A stretch of DNA of 40,208 bases from Magnaporthiopsis rhizophila (GCA_003049465.1 PYSS01000114.1:1-40208); one strand, 5' to 3'; positions 12,310 to 24,209 are shown, numbered from the stretch's first letter. The notes: generated by a model not told the origin, from the letters alone. Numbers and translations are program-made.

Positions 12310-12911
12310 AAGCGAGGGACCTGAGAGAATGTGGCTATACGGATCGGAAAGGAGATGATACCATGACGGCGCAAGTCGATGTCGATTGCGGCGCATAAAA
12401 TAAGCGTAGCCCTCTAGGTGGTCGAGGTCATAGGCTTCTAGCTATTTTGTGATGGCCATTTGTCAGGTGATCCGGGTTCTGTCGGAAGGCAGGGCTCGTG
12501 TAGTATACAGCGGCCATGGCGTCACCAAAGAGTGTATAAAAACGTACTATGACTTGACTGTCGAACTGAAATTATGGAATATGAGGTCGACTTTTTGTGA
12601 AGAAAACGAAAGACGTTGGCTGAGTCCTCCAAGTGACCAAGGCTCAGCTATAATCACCTAGGTACGATCTGCTATGTCTGCCGAGACCTGACGTTGTGAT
12701 GAATGAATGATATGATATTAGGCGCAATGTAACCAGCGCAGGCAACCAAAGGCACGCGATATTACAAAACACATAGGCAACCCTCGGTATATCCAATCTT
12801 GGGACCTCCGTATATCCAACCATGTACCTCATCTACCCAGACTTGTCTATTTCCGGCAATAGGACGGCATCGGGTGGGTGAGCAGCCCGGCATCGTGCGC
12901 TCCTTTGCTAT
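12310..12911. other. Convergent 3' region between MRPL23 and urate oxidase
   Basis: Both neighbouring genes end here, so the 602 bp should hold two 3' UTRs, possibly overlapping. An A-rich ATAAAATAAG sequence near 12395-12404 could serve as an MRPL23 poly(A) signal. The region carries one copy of the CACCTAGGTAC motif. I see no gene. Confidence 0.55.
12655..12665 (+). repeat. CACCTAGGTAC motif, copy 1
   Basis: This 11-mer has a palindromic ACCTAGGT core. Identical copies occur at 15114-15124 (opposite strand) and 38906-38916. All three are intergenic. Confidence 0.8.
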
Positions 12912-13993
12912 TCAAGAGCGGGAAACCTCGCACTTGATGAGACCATTCGGTCCCGACTGGGGTGCGTAAACCTCGGCGTCCTTCCCGGTGTTTGCCAAAC
13001 CCTGGTGCCAGCTGAGATCTGGAAATGGAGGAGACGCGGGTCAGCGAAAGCAAACCAATAGCTTTATTGTGGGAAGAATGAAACCAGTGTCAACACGGGC
13101 TGGTCGTCGGCCAGGAGGTACTAACCAATCTCAAAATAGTGCTTGTTAGGGAGCGCGTAGTCGACCTTGTCAACCCCGGGCGCGGCCTCGAGGATCAGCT
13201 CGCACATCTTGTACATGGTGTTTTGCACCGAAGGGCTCGCTTCGTTGGCAAAGGTCTTCATCGTGATGGCCCTGGCGTCCTCCCAGGCCTTGTCGAACTG
13301 CGGGACGGCGGCACGGACAGCGACCAGGTCGGGCATGGCCTTCCAAGTCCAGCCGCAGTCGACGTCGGTGGACAGGATGCGGTCCCAGGTCTCGCCTAGG
13401 GTGGTGAACTCGTCACGGACGAAGCCGTGGAAGGCGGAGCCGGTGCTCTTGAGCACCGTCAGACCGACTATGCCGCTGCGGATGACAACCCCGGCGTTGC
13501 GGCGGACCGTGACCTCAACATTGCGCGTCTCCTGGCCGTCGCGGTAGAAGGAGTGGGGGTGCGGCTGGCCGTCGATGGTCATGCGGGTCCAGCGGTGGAC
13601 GACGACCTTGACGTGGGCGGCGTGTATGTGACTGTACTTGTCGATAAAGTGCTGGCCTAGGATGCTGGCGTACAGCTCTGGGGGGTTGACCGGGTTCACC
13701 CTGGCCTTGATATAGATTGTGTTTTTGATAGAATCGGTGGCCACAACTACGCTGTTGTCGGCCTTGGTGTATCTGCTTGCCCGTCAGCCGATCTGGATTC
13801 TCTCGCTGGGGCACGTGGTGGGGGATTTGCGCATTGCGCTTGGGGTGCTTGCTTACGATGTCTCAATGTCGCCCTCGAGCAGACAGCACACTGTCATCTC
13901 GGTAACATCTTGCCTCCCCGTCTCGGCGTCCCTGTGAACTTTGTAAACGCGGACATTGTCCTTTCCATAGCGGGCCGATGAAAGTGCGGGCAT
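12912..13993 (-). CDS. uaZ: Urate oxidase (uricase)
   Basis: Urate oxidase converts urate to 5-hydroxyisourate and H2O2 in purine breakdown, normally inside peroxisomes. Exons 13993-13857, 13772-13126 and 13018-12912 give 296 residues. Numbering runs one ahead of Aspergillus flavus uricase throughout. The catalytic Lys11 (ARYGKDN) and Thr58 (VVATDSIKN) are present, as are the ligand-binding residues Phe160, Arg177 (WDRILSTD), Gln229 (SPSVQNTMY), Asn255 and His257 (PNKHYFEI). It should be enzymatically active. The odd part is the C terminus: it reads NGLIKCEVSRS then TGA, whereas the A. flavus enzyme continues six residues further to a -SKL peroxisomal signal. No alternative splice that I tried restores one. 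The symbol follows Aspergillus use. A TATA-like sequence lies 338 bp upstream. Confidence 0.94.
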
Positions 13994-14330
13994 TATGCTC
14001 AGGGGCTGGTTTGCAGTTGTGAGTGTGAGGGAGAGAGAATAGAGTTCGAGGAGAGGTAGTAAAGGTTTGTCTAGCAATCGTGAAAGGGCACGTCTCTCAA
14101 GAGAGTCACTGATCAGGTGGCTGGATAAGCCTGCTTGGTGGTGGAGGCCCTTGGCTGGGCAGGCAGTAGGGTAGGATTGATATCTCGGCAGCATGCAGCG
14201 AGGGATAGCGGGGTGCGTGCTGATGATTAGGGATGCGGAGGAGCAGCAGTGCTGGGCGATGTGCAGTAGACGGAAGACTGATGGACACACAGACGGACGG
14301 ACAGGCAAGGAAGGGCGGAGACAGTATGTT

Positions 14331-14340
14331 ATTTATATAC
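14331..14340 (-). promoter_or_regulatory. TATA-like element upstream of urate oxidase
   Basis: Read on the minus strand the sequence is GTATATAAAT, 338 bp before the urate oxidase start codon. It is the best TATA match in this intergenic region and would imply a long 5' UTR. This is a motif match only. Confidence 0.35.
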
Positions 14341-15113
14341 CTGCACTTGACGTCTTCACCTTGGATAACACACAGCAAGAGCTCGGACGCGTGGTGACTG
14401 GTTGACGGCTCGCCTTCTATCGGCTCACGGTGGGTTTCGCTCAGTCACAGGACGATGCGCCCACAGTGTTGCCCGCTTATCGGAAGGCACCTTGTGCTCA
14501 GCAGTGGGGGTCAAGCTTGCATGGTTCGATGGACACCGGCCAGGGGCCGCAGGGTGCCGCCAGCTTCGCCATTGCCCACGCTGCTGCAAGCCTTGATGAG
14601 CGGGCTGTTGCCGGAACCCGCCGAATGCCTCTGCTGTGTACCCTGAACAGCACGCTGGTCTCCACCCGCCACCAGTTTATGATTTAGCAGTCTCGCCGCT
14701 GTGCTGGGGGATCAAAGTCTCATTCCTCTTTCTGGTGTTGATGCTCGGGCGGCCCTGCTGCTCTGCCCAAAATGTTCTGTCTCATCCAGCCCTCTCCTGT
14801 CCAGGGGCCGGTCGATAATGCTCTTCGTAAAAGGTTACTAACTTTGAATGTGGTTGATTGTTGCTTGCTAAATTCAAGCATGGTTGCACGCAGCTTGGGG
14901 GCGTCAAGCACTGCCGAAGCAGACAGCTCGTGCCAGCTGCATGGCCTGTGCTTGTGCTGTCCCCTCCCCTCGGCCAAGACCCCGGCGCCCCGCAGCTTCC
15001 TGAACTGGGATGAGTGGATGAGTGGGTTGGGGTTCGTTCTTGTCGGGCGTGTGCCACATCGGATTTGAGCCCCATCTGTGGCCCGTTCCAGCCCGTCAAT
15101 CCCATCTAAAGGT

Positions 15114-15124
15114 GTACCTAGGTG
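15114..15124 (-). repeat. CACCTAGGTAC motif, copy 2
   Basis: Exact 11-base match, on the minus strand, to the copies at 12655-12665 and 38906-38916. It lies between urate oxidase and the TORC2 gene. Confidence 0.8.
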
Positions 15125-15798
15125 TTGGCACCCAGAGGTACCAGTCGCGGCACCCCAAGAAGCAAGAACGACGTCCCAGATTGAGACCTCCCAGGAGGCA
15201 ATCGCACGTATAGTTGGGAGGTAGGTCACGCAGCCAACGTCCAGCTGCCGCCAGACATGCCCAGTCTTCCCTACACCATTTCTCGACCCCATCAACAGCC
15301 CGTCTTCCTGGGTGCTGCTGTGGGGGTGAGCGTGGCCCTTTTCCTAGCCCGATATCGCGTGCTGCTTGTCTCCAATCCGCCACCACGCGACGAGTAGAGG
15401 GGGATTGGGAAACTAGACACGGCCCGCTGCTCGTCCTCCCTCTGCCGGTGGCTTACCCGACCCTCCACTCAACAATACGCGATACGGCGCCCCAAGATCT
15501 AACCGCTATCGGACCGGCTTTCTTGCCATTGCAGAACCCTCCCCCGTATCTTACGTTGTGCAGTATATCGTACTACTCCTCCGCCGCCGAATCGCCGAAT
15601 CAACCAACTTCCCCTGTCCCTCCTCGTATCGTTCGACGTCTACAGCCTCCGCAGACTTCTCGACGACCCAAAACCCGACCCTCGATATCGGAGCCCCTCT
15701 TGACTGTCTCACGGTGCGCGCGGCAGCTCCTCTCTGATAGGTGCATGACATAACATCCCTCGGATGTTTGCCCTTCGGGGGACTTGTGCGGAGGACAC

Positions 15799-18700
15799 AT
15801 GGCTGGGCCATCGCCAATGCTAGGCGGATCCGCAACGCCCACACAAAAAGCATTCGCGCCTCAACCTACCCCGGGCGCCATTAGCCCGCTGAACACCCGC
15901 CCCAGCCTCGACCGAGATGGCCTTCTATCTCCTGCGCCTGGCGGCCCCAATGGCGCCTCCAGCGCCCGCCCCAGCACCTTGTCAACATCCTCCGTCACCT
16001 TCTCCTCGCGAGGCCTCTCCATGAACCAGCTCACTGGCCCTGGCAGCTTCAGCTCCGACCTGCGTAGCCATGCCGTATCTTCGCGTGCTGTCTCGAGGGG
16101 AGGCGAGGGCTATGGTGCCATGGACCGTTTAAACGAGGACGAGGACAATGCCGCTGCCGAAAAAACACTCGCCTCTCTGCGTGAAACGCTCAAGAGGGAG
16201 ATCAAGATCAGAGAAGGCAGCGAGAACATGTTGGAGGCTCTCAACTCCAAGAAGGCCAAGCAGGCCAAGGACCAGCGCCAGAGGGTCGAGGCCGAGCTCA
16301 AGGCATCCAACCAGAGGATCAGGCTTCTCACCGACAGGATAGCAGAGGCTGAGCAGAACCGCATTGCTCCCCTGACCCCGTCCCGGACACGCGCCGACGT
16401 CGTCTTTCAGAGCAGCACCGGCCTGAGATCTCCGAAGAGTGTCTCTCGCAGCGGCGCCGGCTCCGACCTCGACGAACCCACCGAGTCTCCCACCTTCGCT
16501 CTGGCCGAGATCCTGCAGGCCCTCGAGGTCGACGGCATGAACCCCGCCTACTATGTCGGCCGCGCCAACAGCCTTGTTGACCTGTTTAAGAGACACCCCA
16601 CCCTTAAATATGACTTAGTATGGTCTGTGTTCGGGTTGAGGACCCAGGCCATGCTGCTGAGCGAGAGCAGGGAGGTTGTTGCGGCCAGTTACAGAATGAC
16701 GAGATACGCCATATCCGACGTTTCGTCTCTGAAGAAGATCCGAACCCTCAACACCGACTACATTGTGGTCCAGTAAGGCTCTTCGATGTCCTTCGCACAA
16801 TTTGACATTGGCCGTCTTCATCGTCGCTGACCTAAGGACCCTTACTCCTTCTCCCCCCCACCTCCGCAGCTCCCTAAGCAAGGACCGAAAGGCAGACCTC
16901 GAGCGAGAACAGGCGCTGAAGTTTGTTCGTGCGTTTCTAGATGTCAAGGATGGTGTTCGAGAGCTCTCGAGAGCCGTTGTCCGCACAATTGCGGCGGTGG
17001 CGGAACAGCCCGAAGATAGGCTCCGATCGATATGCCTCGAGACCCTGGCCGAGATCCTTATCAAAGATCCGCCACTTCTCGTAAGCTGCGGCGGCCTAGG
17101 TTCTCTGTCCGAAGCCATGGGGGACGGCTCCTACAAGTCGCCCGAGAGTCTCACGGGCGTCCTACTCTATCTCCTGGACTCTCCCCAGAGACGCAAGTAC
17201 TTGAGACCCGGATATGAGCTGGAGGTTCTGTTTACCGTCTTCACGGATCAGTTCGTGGCCAACGAGAAGCTCCTGAAACAGAACTCCAGAGCCATCGCGA
17301 CGGCCTTGAAAACTTGGTCTGGGCTCCTGGCCCTCTGCATGTATAACTTCAGGGCCGTCAGGTCCCTGGTGGGCAGCTTGGTGCTCCCCAGCGATGCCAT
17401 CCGGGAGTCGGTCGTGGAGCTGCTGTACTCCCTTTTGCGCATTAAATCACCGGCGTGGGCAAGCTCATTCTTGGCCGGCCGGCGACTTACGACATACGGC
17501 AGGGTGGCCAACCTGAAATCAACACCGCTCAAGAGCCCGAACAGCTACGTCGAGGATGACGCTGGCGAACAGAACTTTGTGGAGCACTACACAGCGCTTC
17601 TCTTAGCCGTCTTCATAAAGAACGGGCTCCTTCCTGCGCTCCTGGGGTTGGTCAGAGACGCCGAGAGCCCGACGCTCAAACGCAAGGCCACGCTCCTCAT
17701 CGGTGAAGTTCTCCGGCTCTCCAGCCGTCTGCTGCCGCCGTCGTGGAGCAACGAGCTGCAGCTGCTCCCGGAGCTGTTCGCCGCTGCAGCACGGTTCGAC
17801 GAGGAGGAGCACTTCATCGCCACCGGAATGGTGTACCAGATCAGCAGCATCAGCAAAACGCTCCACCGCTCTTCACCCTCCACCTGGTCCCCATCGGTTC
17901 CGTCAGCAATCGAAACCGCCCTCGCGGCCGACGAGCAGCCGAGGACCAACACTTCGGCGAACCTGGATGACGCGGCGTTCCGCCAGCTGCTCATCGAGTC
18001 GGCTGTTCTGAGCAGCTCCAACTATGCCAAGTGGAGGTGGGATGTGGTGCTGCGGATTATCGAAGGGCCCCTGACTAGCGGAAAGCGACTCGAGGAGGCC
18101 CTCAAGGCGTCCAAGTTTGTCAAGCGCGTCGTCAACTTCTTCCGGCCTTTCAAGTATAAGTTCTCCGAGGTGCCCAACACGCGCAATGCGCAAAAATACA
18201 TTCGCGCCGGGTGCGCACTGATGCACACATTTCTGCAGACGCCCGAAGGTGTTCGCTACCTGATGGACAGCAAGCTGCTACGGCAGATAGCAGAGTGCCT
18301 GGCCCAGTGCGATCCAACCAGCGGCATCTCTGCGCAGTTTCTGATGTTTTCCAAGGACCGGCTGTCAGACACGCTGCGCGGCGGCTACATCACCATGCTC
18401 GGCGTCCTGAGCAGCGACCCCAAGGGCCTCCAGATGCTGGACCGGTGGCGCATTTTCAATATGATGTACCACATTGTCGACTTGAAGCAGCGACCGGACA
18501 TGGTTAAGTTGCTGCTCTCGAACCTAGACTATGGGCTGCCAGGGCATCCCCGCGTGCTCCTCTCCAAGGCCCTGACTTCGGGCACCAAGGACATCAGGAT
18601 ACATGCCACCAACATCTTGCGCAAGTACACGGCGGCGCCCAAGCCCGCCAGCTCCGTATTTGCGCAGCCTACACCGTCACAGAACATGGTCGACTTCAGG

Positions 18701-20116
18701 TGGGCCATCCAACTGCTGGTGACGCAACTATACGATCCGGACGTGGAGGTCTGCGCCACTGCTGTTAAGATCCTCGAGAAGGCGTGCAACACAAAGGACT
18801 ACCTAGAGTATCTCGTCGAGTGCCGTCCGGCCCTAGACCATCTAGGAGAGATTGGGGCGCCCCTGCTACTGCGCTTCCTGTCGAGCTCCATCGGATACCA
18901 CTACCTGGACGGGCTGGACTATATCAGCAACGAGATGGATGACTGGTTCCTGGGGCGGAACGACTCGTACGTCGCCCTCATCGAGGCTAGCCTCGGGCGC
19001 GCATTCCTAGAGAGCACAGATGACGCCGCCGGCCGCATGAGCGTGTTGGACGAAGCCGACGCCGACTCAGACGCGCATATCCCGCCGCATTTTTACCGCG
19101 AGCTCACACGAACGCGCGAAGGATGCAAGTTGCTGGAAGACAAAGGCCACTTTGACGAGTTCGTATCCACGATCCGCGAACACGGGATGCAGTCAGACGA
19201 CGCCGAGGTGCTGGTCAAGGTCAAGGCCTGCCTGTGGGCCGTCGGCAACGTCGGGTCCATGGAGCTTGGCTCACCCTTTCTCGAGGGCTGTGACGTGGTG
19301 GAACACATCGTCAAAATCGCACAGGAGCACGAGATGCTGAGCCTGCGCGGCACCGCCTTCTTTGTGCTGGGCCTGATATCGCGCTCCATCCACGGGCTCG
19401 AGATCCTTTCCGAACATGGATGGGATTCCAACACAAATATGCTGGGCCAGTCACTGGGCTTTTGTCTCCCCACGGATCTGTCCAAATTCTTCTCGGTGAA
19501 GCCATGGCGCCACGAGACGCCGGCATCGATTCGGCTCCTGACCAGTCAAAAGACGATACAGTCGGAGCCGCCAGCGATGCCAAACCGCCCGCGTTCCGAG
19601 TCGATAATCAGCGCGCTCGGGAGCGACGCCGGGCAGGATGCCAAGGTAGAGCTCGACCCGGACCCGATGAACCAGCGCATCCTCGAGCTCGTCATCGACC
19701 TGGGGAACGTGGTGCTCTGGAAGCGGGCTATGCAATCGCTTATGCAGTTGAAGCACCAGAAGAAGGCACCCGGCTTCCGCCAGCCTCGTGTTTTCCGCAA
19801 GGTCATAGCGCTGCTCGAGTGCCACCACTACCGGCTACCCTCACGAATGGTGCTGGATCTGTTTGACCAGAGCGTGCTCCGGCGCGTCGTTTTGGAGGAG
19901 GACGGTGACGAAGATCAAGCCGTGGAGAGACAGCCGACAGACGATGCTAGCGGAGAAAGACCACCACGCGCAAGAGATACGGATGAAGAGGACAGCGACG
20001 ACGACGAGGCCGACGACGATGATGACGAGAGCTCGGATGATGAGGAAGATGACGACGACGAGCGCACCGAGAGGCAAAGAAGTATCAGCGACCCTCCTAT
20101 ACTGGCTGGCGCTTGA
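15799..20116 (+). CDS. tsc11: TORC2 subunit Ste16/Avo3 (Rictor homologue)
   Basis: This is the fungal Rictor/Pianissimo protein, called Avo3/Tsc11 in budding yeast and Ste16/Ste20 in fission yeast. It is a scaffold of TOR complex 2 that directs AGC-kinase phosphorylation, actin organisation and plasma-membrane homeostasis. Exon 1 (15799-16772) and exon 2 (16870-20116) give 1406 residues. A Ser/Pro-rich N terminus is followed by an HR1-like coiled coil, about 120-186. The Rictor N-terminal helical region begins near residue 235 (FALAEILQALEVDGMNPAYY) and includes REQALKFVRAFLDVKDGV just after the intron. Later conserved Rictor segments include LLSNLDYGLPGHPRVLLSKA and SLRGTAFFVLGLISRSIHGL. The last 73 or so residues are a very acidic Asp/Glu/Ser tail ending ISDPPILAGA. 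The start is the first ATG in frame; a TTG codon five codons upstream is not used. The 97-nt intron has a GCTGAC branch site. Confidence 0.93.
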
Positions 20117-21202
20117 TAAGCGCACCCCCTTTCCGGGTTTCCATATCAGCGATTCCCATGGGCATATCAACAATCGCCCATTGTTCTTTGTCATTCCGAC
20201 TTGGTCTCTTTTCGAAGGAAACCCTTCGACGTATAGGTCGTTCGTTGATATCCTTTGCGTCGTCTCTTGCCACTTTCCGTCCACGACGTGCTGCCTCCCA
20301 CGACAGGCTGTATGGCACCGGGACACTCATCGTATAGACGCGTTCCGAAAAAAGGTAGCCATCAGTTTCGACGGCGACCAGAGTGGGAGCTCGCCCGACA
20401 ATGGTTTCCTCTCCCTCTAGGATTTCTTTCCCTCTACTTTCCCTATTTTTGTGAAGGTGGTTATTTCTTCTGTCTGGATTTGGTGTTTGGAGCACAGGCG
20501 CACGTTGGGCTGTTTGGAATATACGCTGTATCATTTCCACCGTTTTGTGTATCATCCTGGCCACACGTTTGGTATTCCGACCTCGCGAGGTGACAACGCT
20601 GATATTCACGGTTACCTTTGCGAACCTCATCCTCTATCCTGGGACCTCTCATGGGGTTTTAACTGCGGATATTGATAGATATTGCGAGGACAATTCCAGA
20701 CTGCACCCAGAAACTTGGGTTTGTTGGGCTGCCAGTCCAGTCCGTATTGAGGTGCCGAGGCGCTCAGCACCGTGACAGGGTTGTTTATATCGCGCATCGT
20801 CTTGGCTTCCAGTCCAGTGGCGGGTGTGTGCCACAGGTGCCTCAGGCAGAGGACTTTGTGCACCCCCAGGCGTCATCGAGCCCCAGCGACTTGGGTATTG
20901 ATGCACGTTGACATCACCAAGTTCCTTCGAGATCTGCAGATGGATGGGTAGGTATCACAATGTATTAAAAGGCTGAATAGCGCAAGGGAAAAACTACCAG
21001 TAATCAACTCGGTCGGGCAAAGGAATCCGATGTTTGCTTGCCCCGCCTCCTTTTTACCGACCAAGCCACAGATTTCACAGCACCGCCTGTCAGCCATCGT
21101 CATCACTACCTAGTGCTAGTCCACTAATCGCCTCCCCAACTCCTTCCCCAGCAGCCATCCCGGACCGCCATCATCCCCATTTTCTCCCCGGCCGCGACAG
21201 CG
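20117..21202. other. Intergenic region between Ste16 and thi20
   Basis: This 1.1-kb stretch holds the 3' flank of the TORC2 gene and the thi20 promoter. I see no protein I recognise. I looked for the fungal TPP-riboswitch core, because thi20 is a thiamine gene, and did not find it. Confidence 0.55.
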
Positions 21203-23596
21203 ATGTCCGTCAAAGGGAGAGTCCTCGTGATTGCTGGCTCAGACAGCTCCGGTGGAGCGTTCGTAAATCCCTCCCCATATCTCTTTCGACATCCTATCTT
21301 GTAGGCAACGCCGCCCGTGCGCTGACAAGCATATCCGACAGCGGCCTCGAGGCCGACCAAAAGGTGCTTGCTGCTCACGGCTGCTATGCCATGACGGCGA
21401 CGACGGCCCTCACGGCCCAAAACACCAGGGGTGTCATCGACATATTCAACGTCCCGCCGGACTTCGTGCGGAAGCAGATAGATGCCTGCTTTGACGACAT
21501 CGGCGTCGACGTCGTCAAGATCGGGATGCTGGCCTGTGCCGAGACCATCGAGACGGTGGCCGACACTCTCCGGGTCAGGGATGTGTCAGATATGCTGGTC
21601 GTAGATCCCGTGTGTGTTCACCATCGTTGTTGGGCTAGACGGCCCGCGATCTCATTTGCTACTGTCGTGTGCTCACTCTCACGTCTTTGAAAAACGCAAT
21701 TAGGTGATGGTTGCCACGTCCGGGGCGAAGCTGCTGCCGCCCTCGGCCGTGTCGGAGCTCACGACACACATCCTCCCGTTGACAACGCTGCTCACCCCCA
21801 ACATTCCCGAAGCCAACCTCCTCCTCACGAGATCTGGACATCAGCCGCCGACCGTCCGGAGTGTGGCTGACATGGAGGCTATCGGCCGCTCCCTTCGACG
21901 TCTCGGACCCGACTGGGTTCTGGTCAAGGGCGGCCACGTCCCTCTGAGTAAGGACTACTCGGTCGCCGAGAGCTCTGATGACCGCTGCTTCGTCGTCGAC
22001 GTCCTCGTCGGTCCCGGGGACCATGTGTTCAGGATCGAGTCTGCATACCAGAACTCCAGACACACGCACGGCACCGGCTGCTCCCTAGCGGGTGGGTGTC
22101 CCCATCTGTCGAGCGGCTAGGTGACCGAGCCGCTTTCCACTGTTCCGTGATTGAAGCTGACGCTGTGATTGCTTTGTCCAAGCTGCCATTGCGGCAAATC
22201 TCGCCAATGGCATGGAAATGCGGCGCGCGGTGAAGGCTGCGTGCAGGTACATCGAGGCCGCCATCAAGGCCGCGCCTAGGCTTGGCCGAGGGACCGGACC
22301 CCTGGGTCATTTCCACTCACTGTTGACTCTGCCGTTCTCGCCGTAAGTACAGCCAGCTCGACTCTGTATGGAGACCAGGCTCCAAGCGCAACCGGCACCA
22401 GATTCGTGGCTAACCTGCCCTCTCGCTACGCGTTCGGCTCTGTTCGAACAGTGGGCGCTTCGTCGAGTATGTACTGGAGCGTCCGGATATTGCACCGTCG
22501 TGGCGACGGTACACTCGGCATCCCTTCGTCCTGGGGCTTGGCGATGGCAGTCTGCCACTCGCATCCTTCAAGTCGTATCTGGTCCAGGACTATCTATACC
22601 TGGTAAGACAGCCAGCAGAGGACATACTAAGGAGGCATCCGTGTCTAACAACCCATACCTCTCGCAAAGATTCACTACGCCCGTGCCAACGCTCTGGCCG
22701 CCTACAAGGCTACAAACATGCAAGATATATCTGCGGTACGTACCCAAACCCAAACCCCTAATAAGGATGGTGTACAGTCATCTGTTTACATTAGACCCGC
22801 TAACTATTTGGTTTTTCTTGCAAGTCCGCTGCCATTGTGTTGCATATCGACCGTGAGACTCGTATGCACATGGAGTACTGCAAGGCCTTCGGAGTACGGC
22901 GAGAGGACATTGAACGGGCAGAGGAGCATCCGAGTCAGTTATTGAACGCGGAGACGTAGTAACCCGACCTGAGACCCTAGGACCCGAGCTGACCAGAGCA
23001 TCCTCTTCGGCGGCAGTTTGCACTGCATATAGCAGGTATGTCGATAGCATGCTAGTATGTTTCTTCTCTCCACTGACACGTCTCGAACTTTATAGATATA
23101 TGCTTGAAGTCGGGCAGTCCTCGGATTGGCTTGCGCTGCAGGTGGCCCTGGCACCCTGTCTCTTGGGGTACGGCGCCATCGCCCAGCATCTGCTTGCCAA
23201 CCAGCTCACCAAGAGGGAAGGGAACCCGTACTGGGCATGGATCCAGAACTATGCCGCCGACGACTACGTGCAGGCCGTCAAAATAGGCTCCGGTAGGCAG
23301 GCACAGGTACACGTGCTAACTAGGTTTTGATCTGCAATACTGACCCAGGTCTTCCTCGTCGGCCTCGTTCTCTTATTAGAGCTCCTGGAACACCACGCAA
23401 TGAAGCAGTCGCCTACCAAAATCGAAGAATTGGTGCGGATATTCAAGCACGCCGTCAAGGTTTGTGTTTTCTTTTTATTATTATTTATCAGCCGGCACCA
23501 TCGAGCGCATCTATTATACTGAACATGATTCATTCATAGATGGAGATCGCCTTCTGGGACATGTTTCCGGCCTCGCCTGGGGCGGATATGTTGTAA
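21203..23596 (+). CDS. thi20: Thi20: HMP/HMP-P kinase fused to TenA-type thiaminase II
   Basis: Thi20 phosphorylates hydroxymethylpyrimidine (HMP) and HMP-phosphate to HMP-PP for thiamine synthesis. Its TenA half hydrolyses thiamine or aminopyrimidine breakdown products for salvage. Eleven exons give 516 residues: 21203-21258, 21342-21609, 21704-22091, 22183-22342, 22452-22602, 22670-22735, 22825-22933, 23017-23035, 23096-23292, 23380-23459 and 23540-23596. The ThiD-like kinase half (about 1-280) shows VLVIAGSDSSGGAGLEADQK, LLTPNIPEA and HTHGTGCSLAAAIAANLANG with the anion-hole Cys234. The TenA half (about 295-516) shows LASFKSYLVQDYLYLIHYAR, MEYCKAFGV with the likely nucleophile Cys382, and EIAFWDMFP with the likely catalytic Glu500. 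Exon 8 is only 19 nt, and its joins give EEHPICTAYSRYMLEVGQS. Introns 3, 5 and 6 end in AAG. All phases agree. It is slightly shorter than the yeast protein. Confidence 0.93.
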
Positions 23597-24209
23597 AGTA
23601 CGTGGACGATCACCTGATGGGCGTTTCGTGAGATCACGGCCGAGTGAGGCATGGAAAGTGCCCCAGCCTCAGAGTAGGAAGCGATAGGTAGGGTGGGTCC
23701 CCAGATAAGATAGGCCTTTAATGTGGCTGGTGCACAATGACCCGCTGTGGGCCTAGGTTAGGCCTTATCTAATAGGAGCCAGCAAATCTGCATGTAACCT
23801 TTTGAGACCCATACCGGATGGAGCCTGGAGGGTGCCCAGGGAACCTAAGAAAAAAAATTTCCAGGCAGTTTTCTCCGCCACCTCGCGAGTCGTTTGTTTT
23901 CCAACTTCACTCAACAACATTCATCGCCTTCCTTCTTTCCCAAGGGCTCTGCAACCGCGTCAGACAGGACATCTGCAGGCCGTTTCCATCTGGATTTTGA
24001 ATCACCCTCAAACCCTCAGAAGCTCTCTGATACAGGCAATCTTTCGCTGCTGCAATCTGTCGCGCGCGAGATCTCGCTGTCGGGTTGGACGCGAAACATC
24101 GCCTGGTGTCGCTCTTTTTTCTCTTCCTTCTTCGCCCGCATCGTACTAACCCCGACGCAGGCGGTTTCTTCATCACCTTGATTGAATCACCTACCTAATA
24201 CACAGCACA
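23597..24209. promoter_or_regulatory. thi20 3' flank and dbp2 promoter/5' UTR
   Basis: This is 613 bp between two tandem genes. It holds a GGCCTAGGTTAGGCC palindrome-like sequence at 23751-23765, and a CT-rich stretch from about 23890 to 24170 that probably belongs to the dbp2 promoter and 5' UTR. I see no gene. Confidence 0.5.

Larger units (their letters stand above)
13994..15798. other. Divergent intergenic region, uricase and Ste16 promoters
   Basis: About 1.8 kb separate the start codons of urate oxidase and the TORC2 gene. The Ste16-proximal part (15440-15700) is pyrimidine-rich, as is common upstream of fungal genes. An inverted copy of the CACCTAGGTAC motif lies at 15114-15124. The open frames present (up to about 190 codons) show no recognisable domain. 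Confidence 0.55.

Noticed and set aside
12840..12914. Stop-codon read-through or late splice restoring a peroxisomal signal on urate oxidase
   Set aside because: Read-through of the TGA gives a long extension without a PTS1, and the one alternative donor and acceptor pair I tried does not end in a PTS1 either.
15214..15753. 179-codon frame just upstream of the TORC2 gene
   Set aside because: It is Pro/Ser/Arg-rich, in the pyrimidine-rich leader, and ends before the true start. It is most likely 5' UTR or promoter.
19841..20630. Overlapping minus-strand frames across the end of the TORC2 gene
   Set aside because: They are antisense to the acidic tail and 3' flank, Ile/Val-rich only because GAC/GAT repeats are read backwards, and have no family match.
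20117..21202. Possible TPP riboswitch upstream of thi20
   Set aside because: I looked for the conserved CTGAGA and downstream core and found no convincing match before the start codon or in intron 1.
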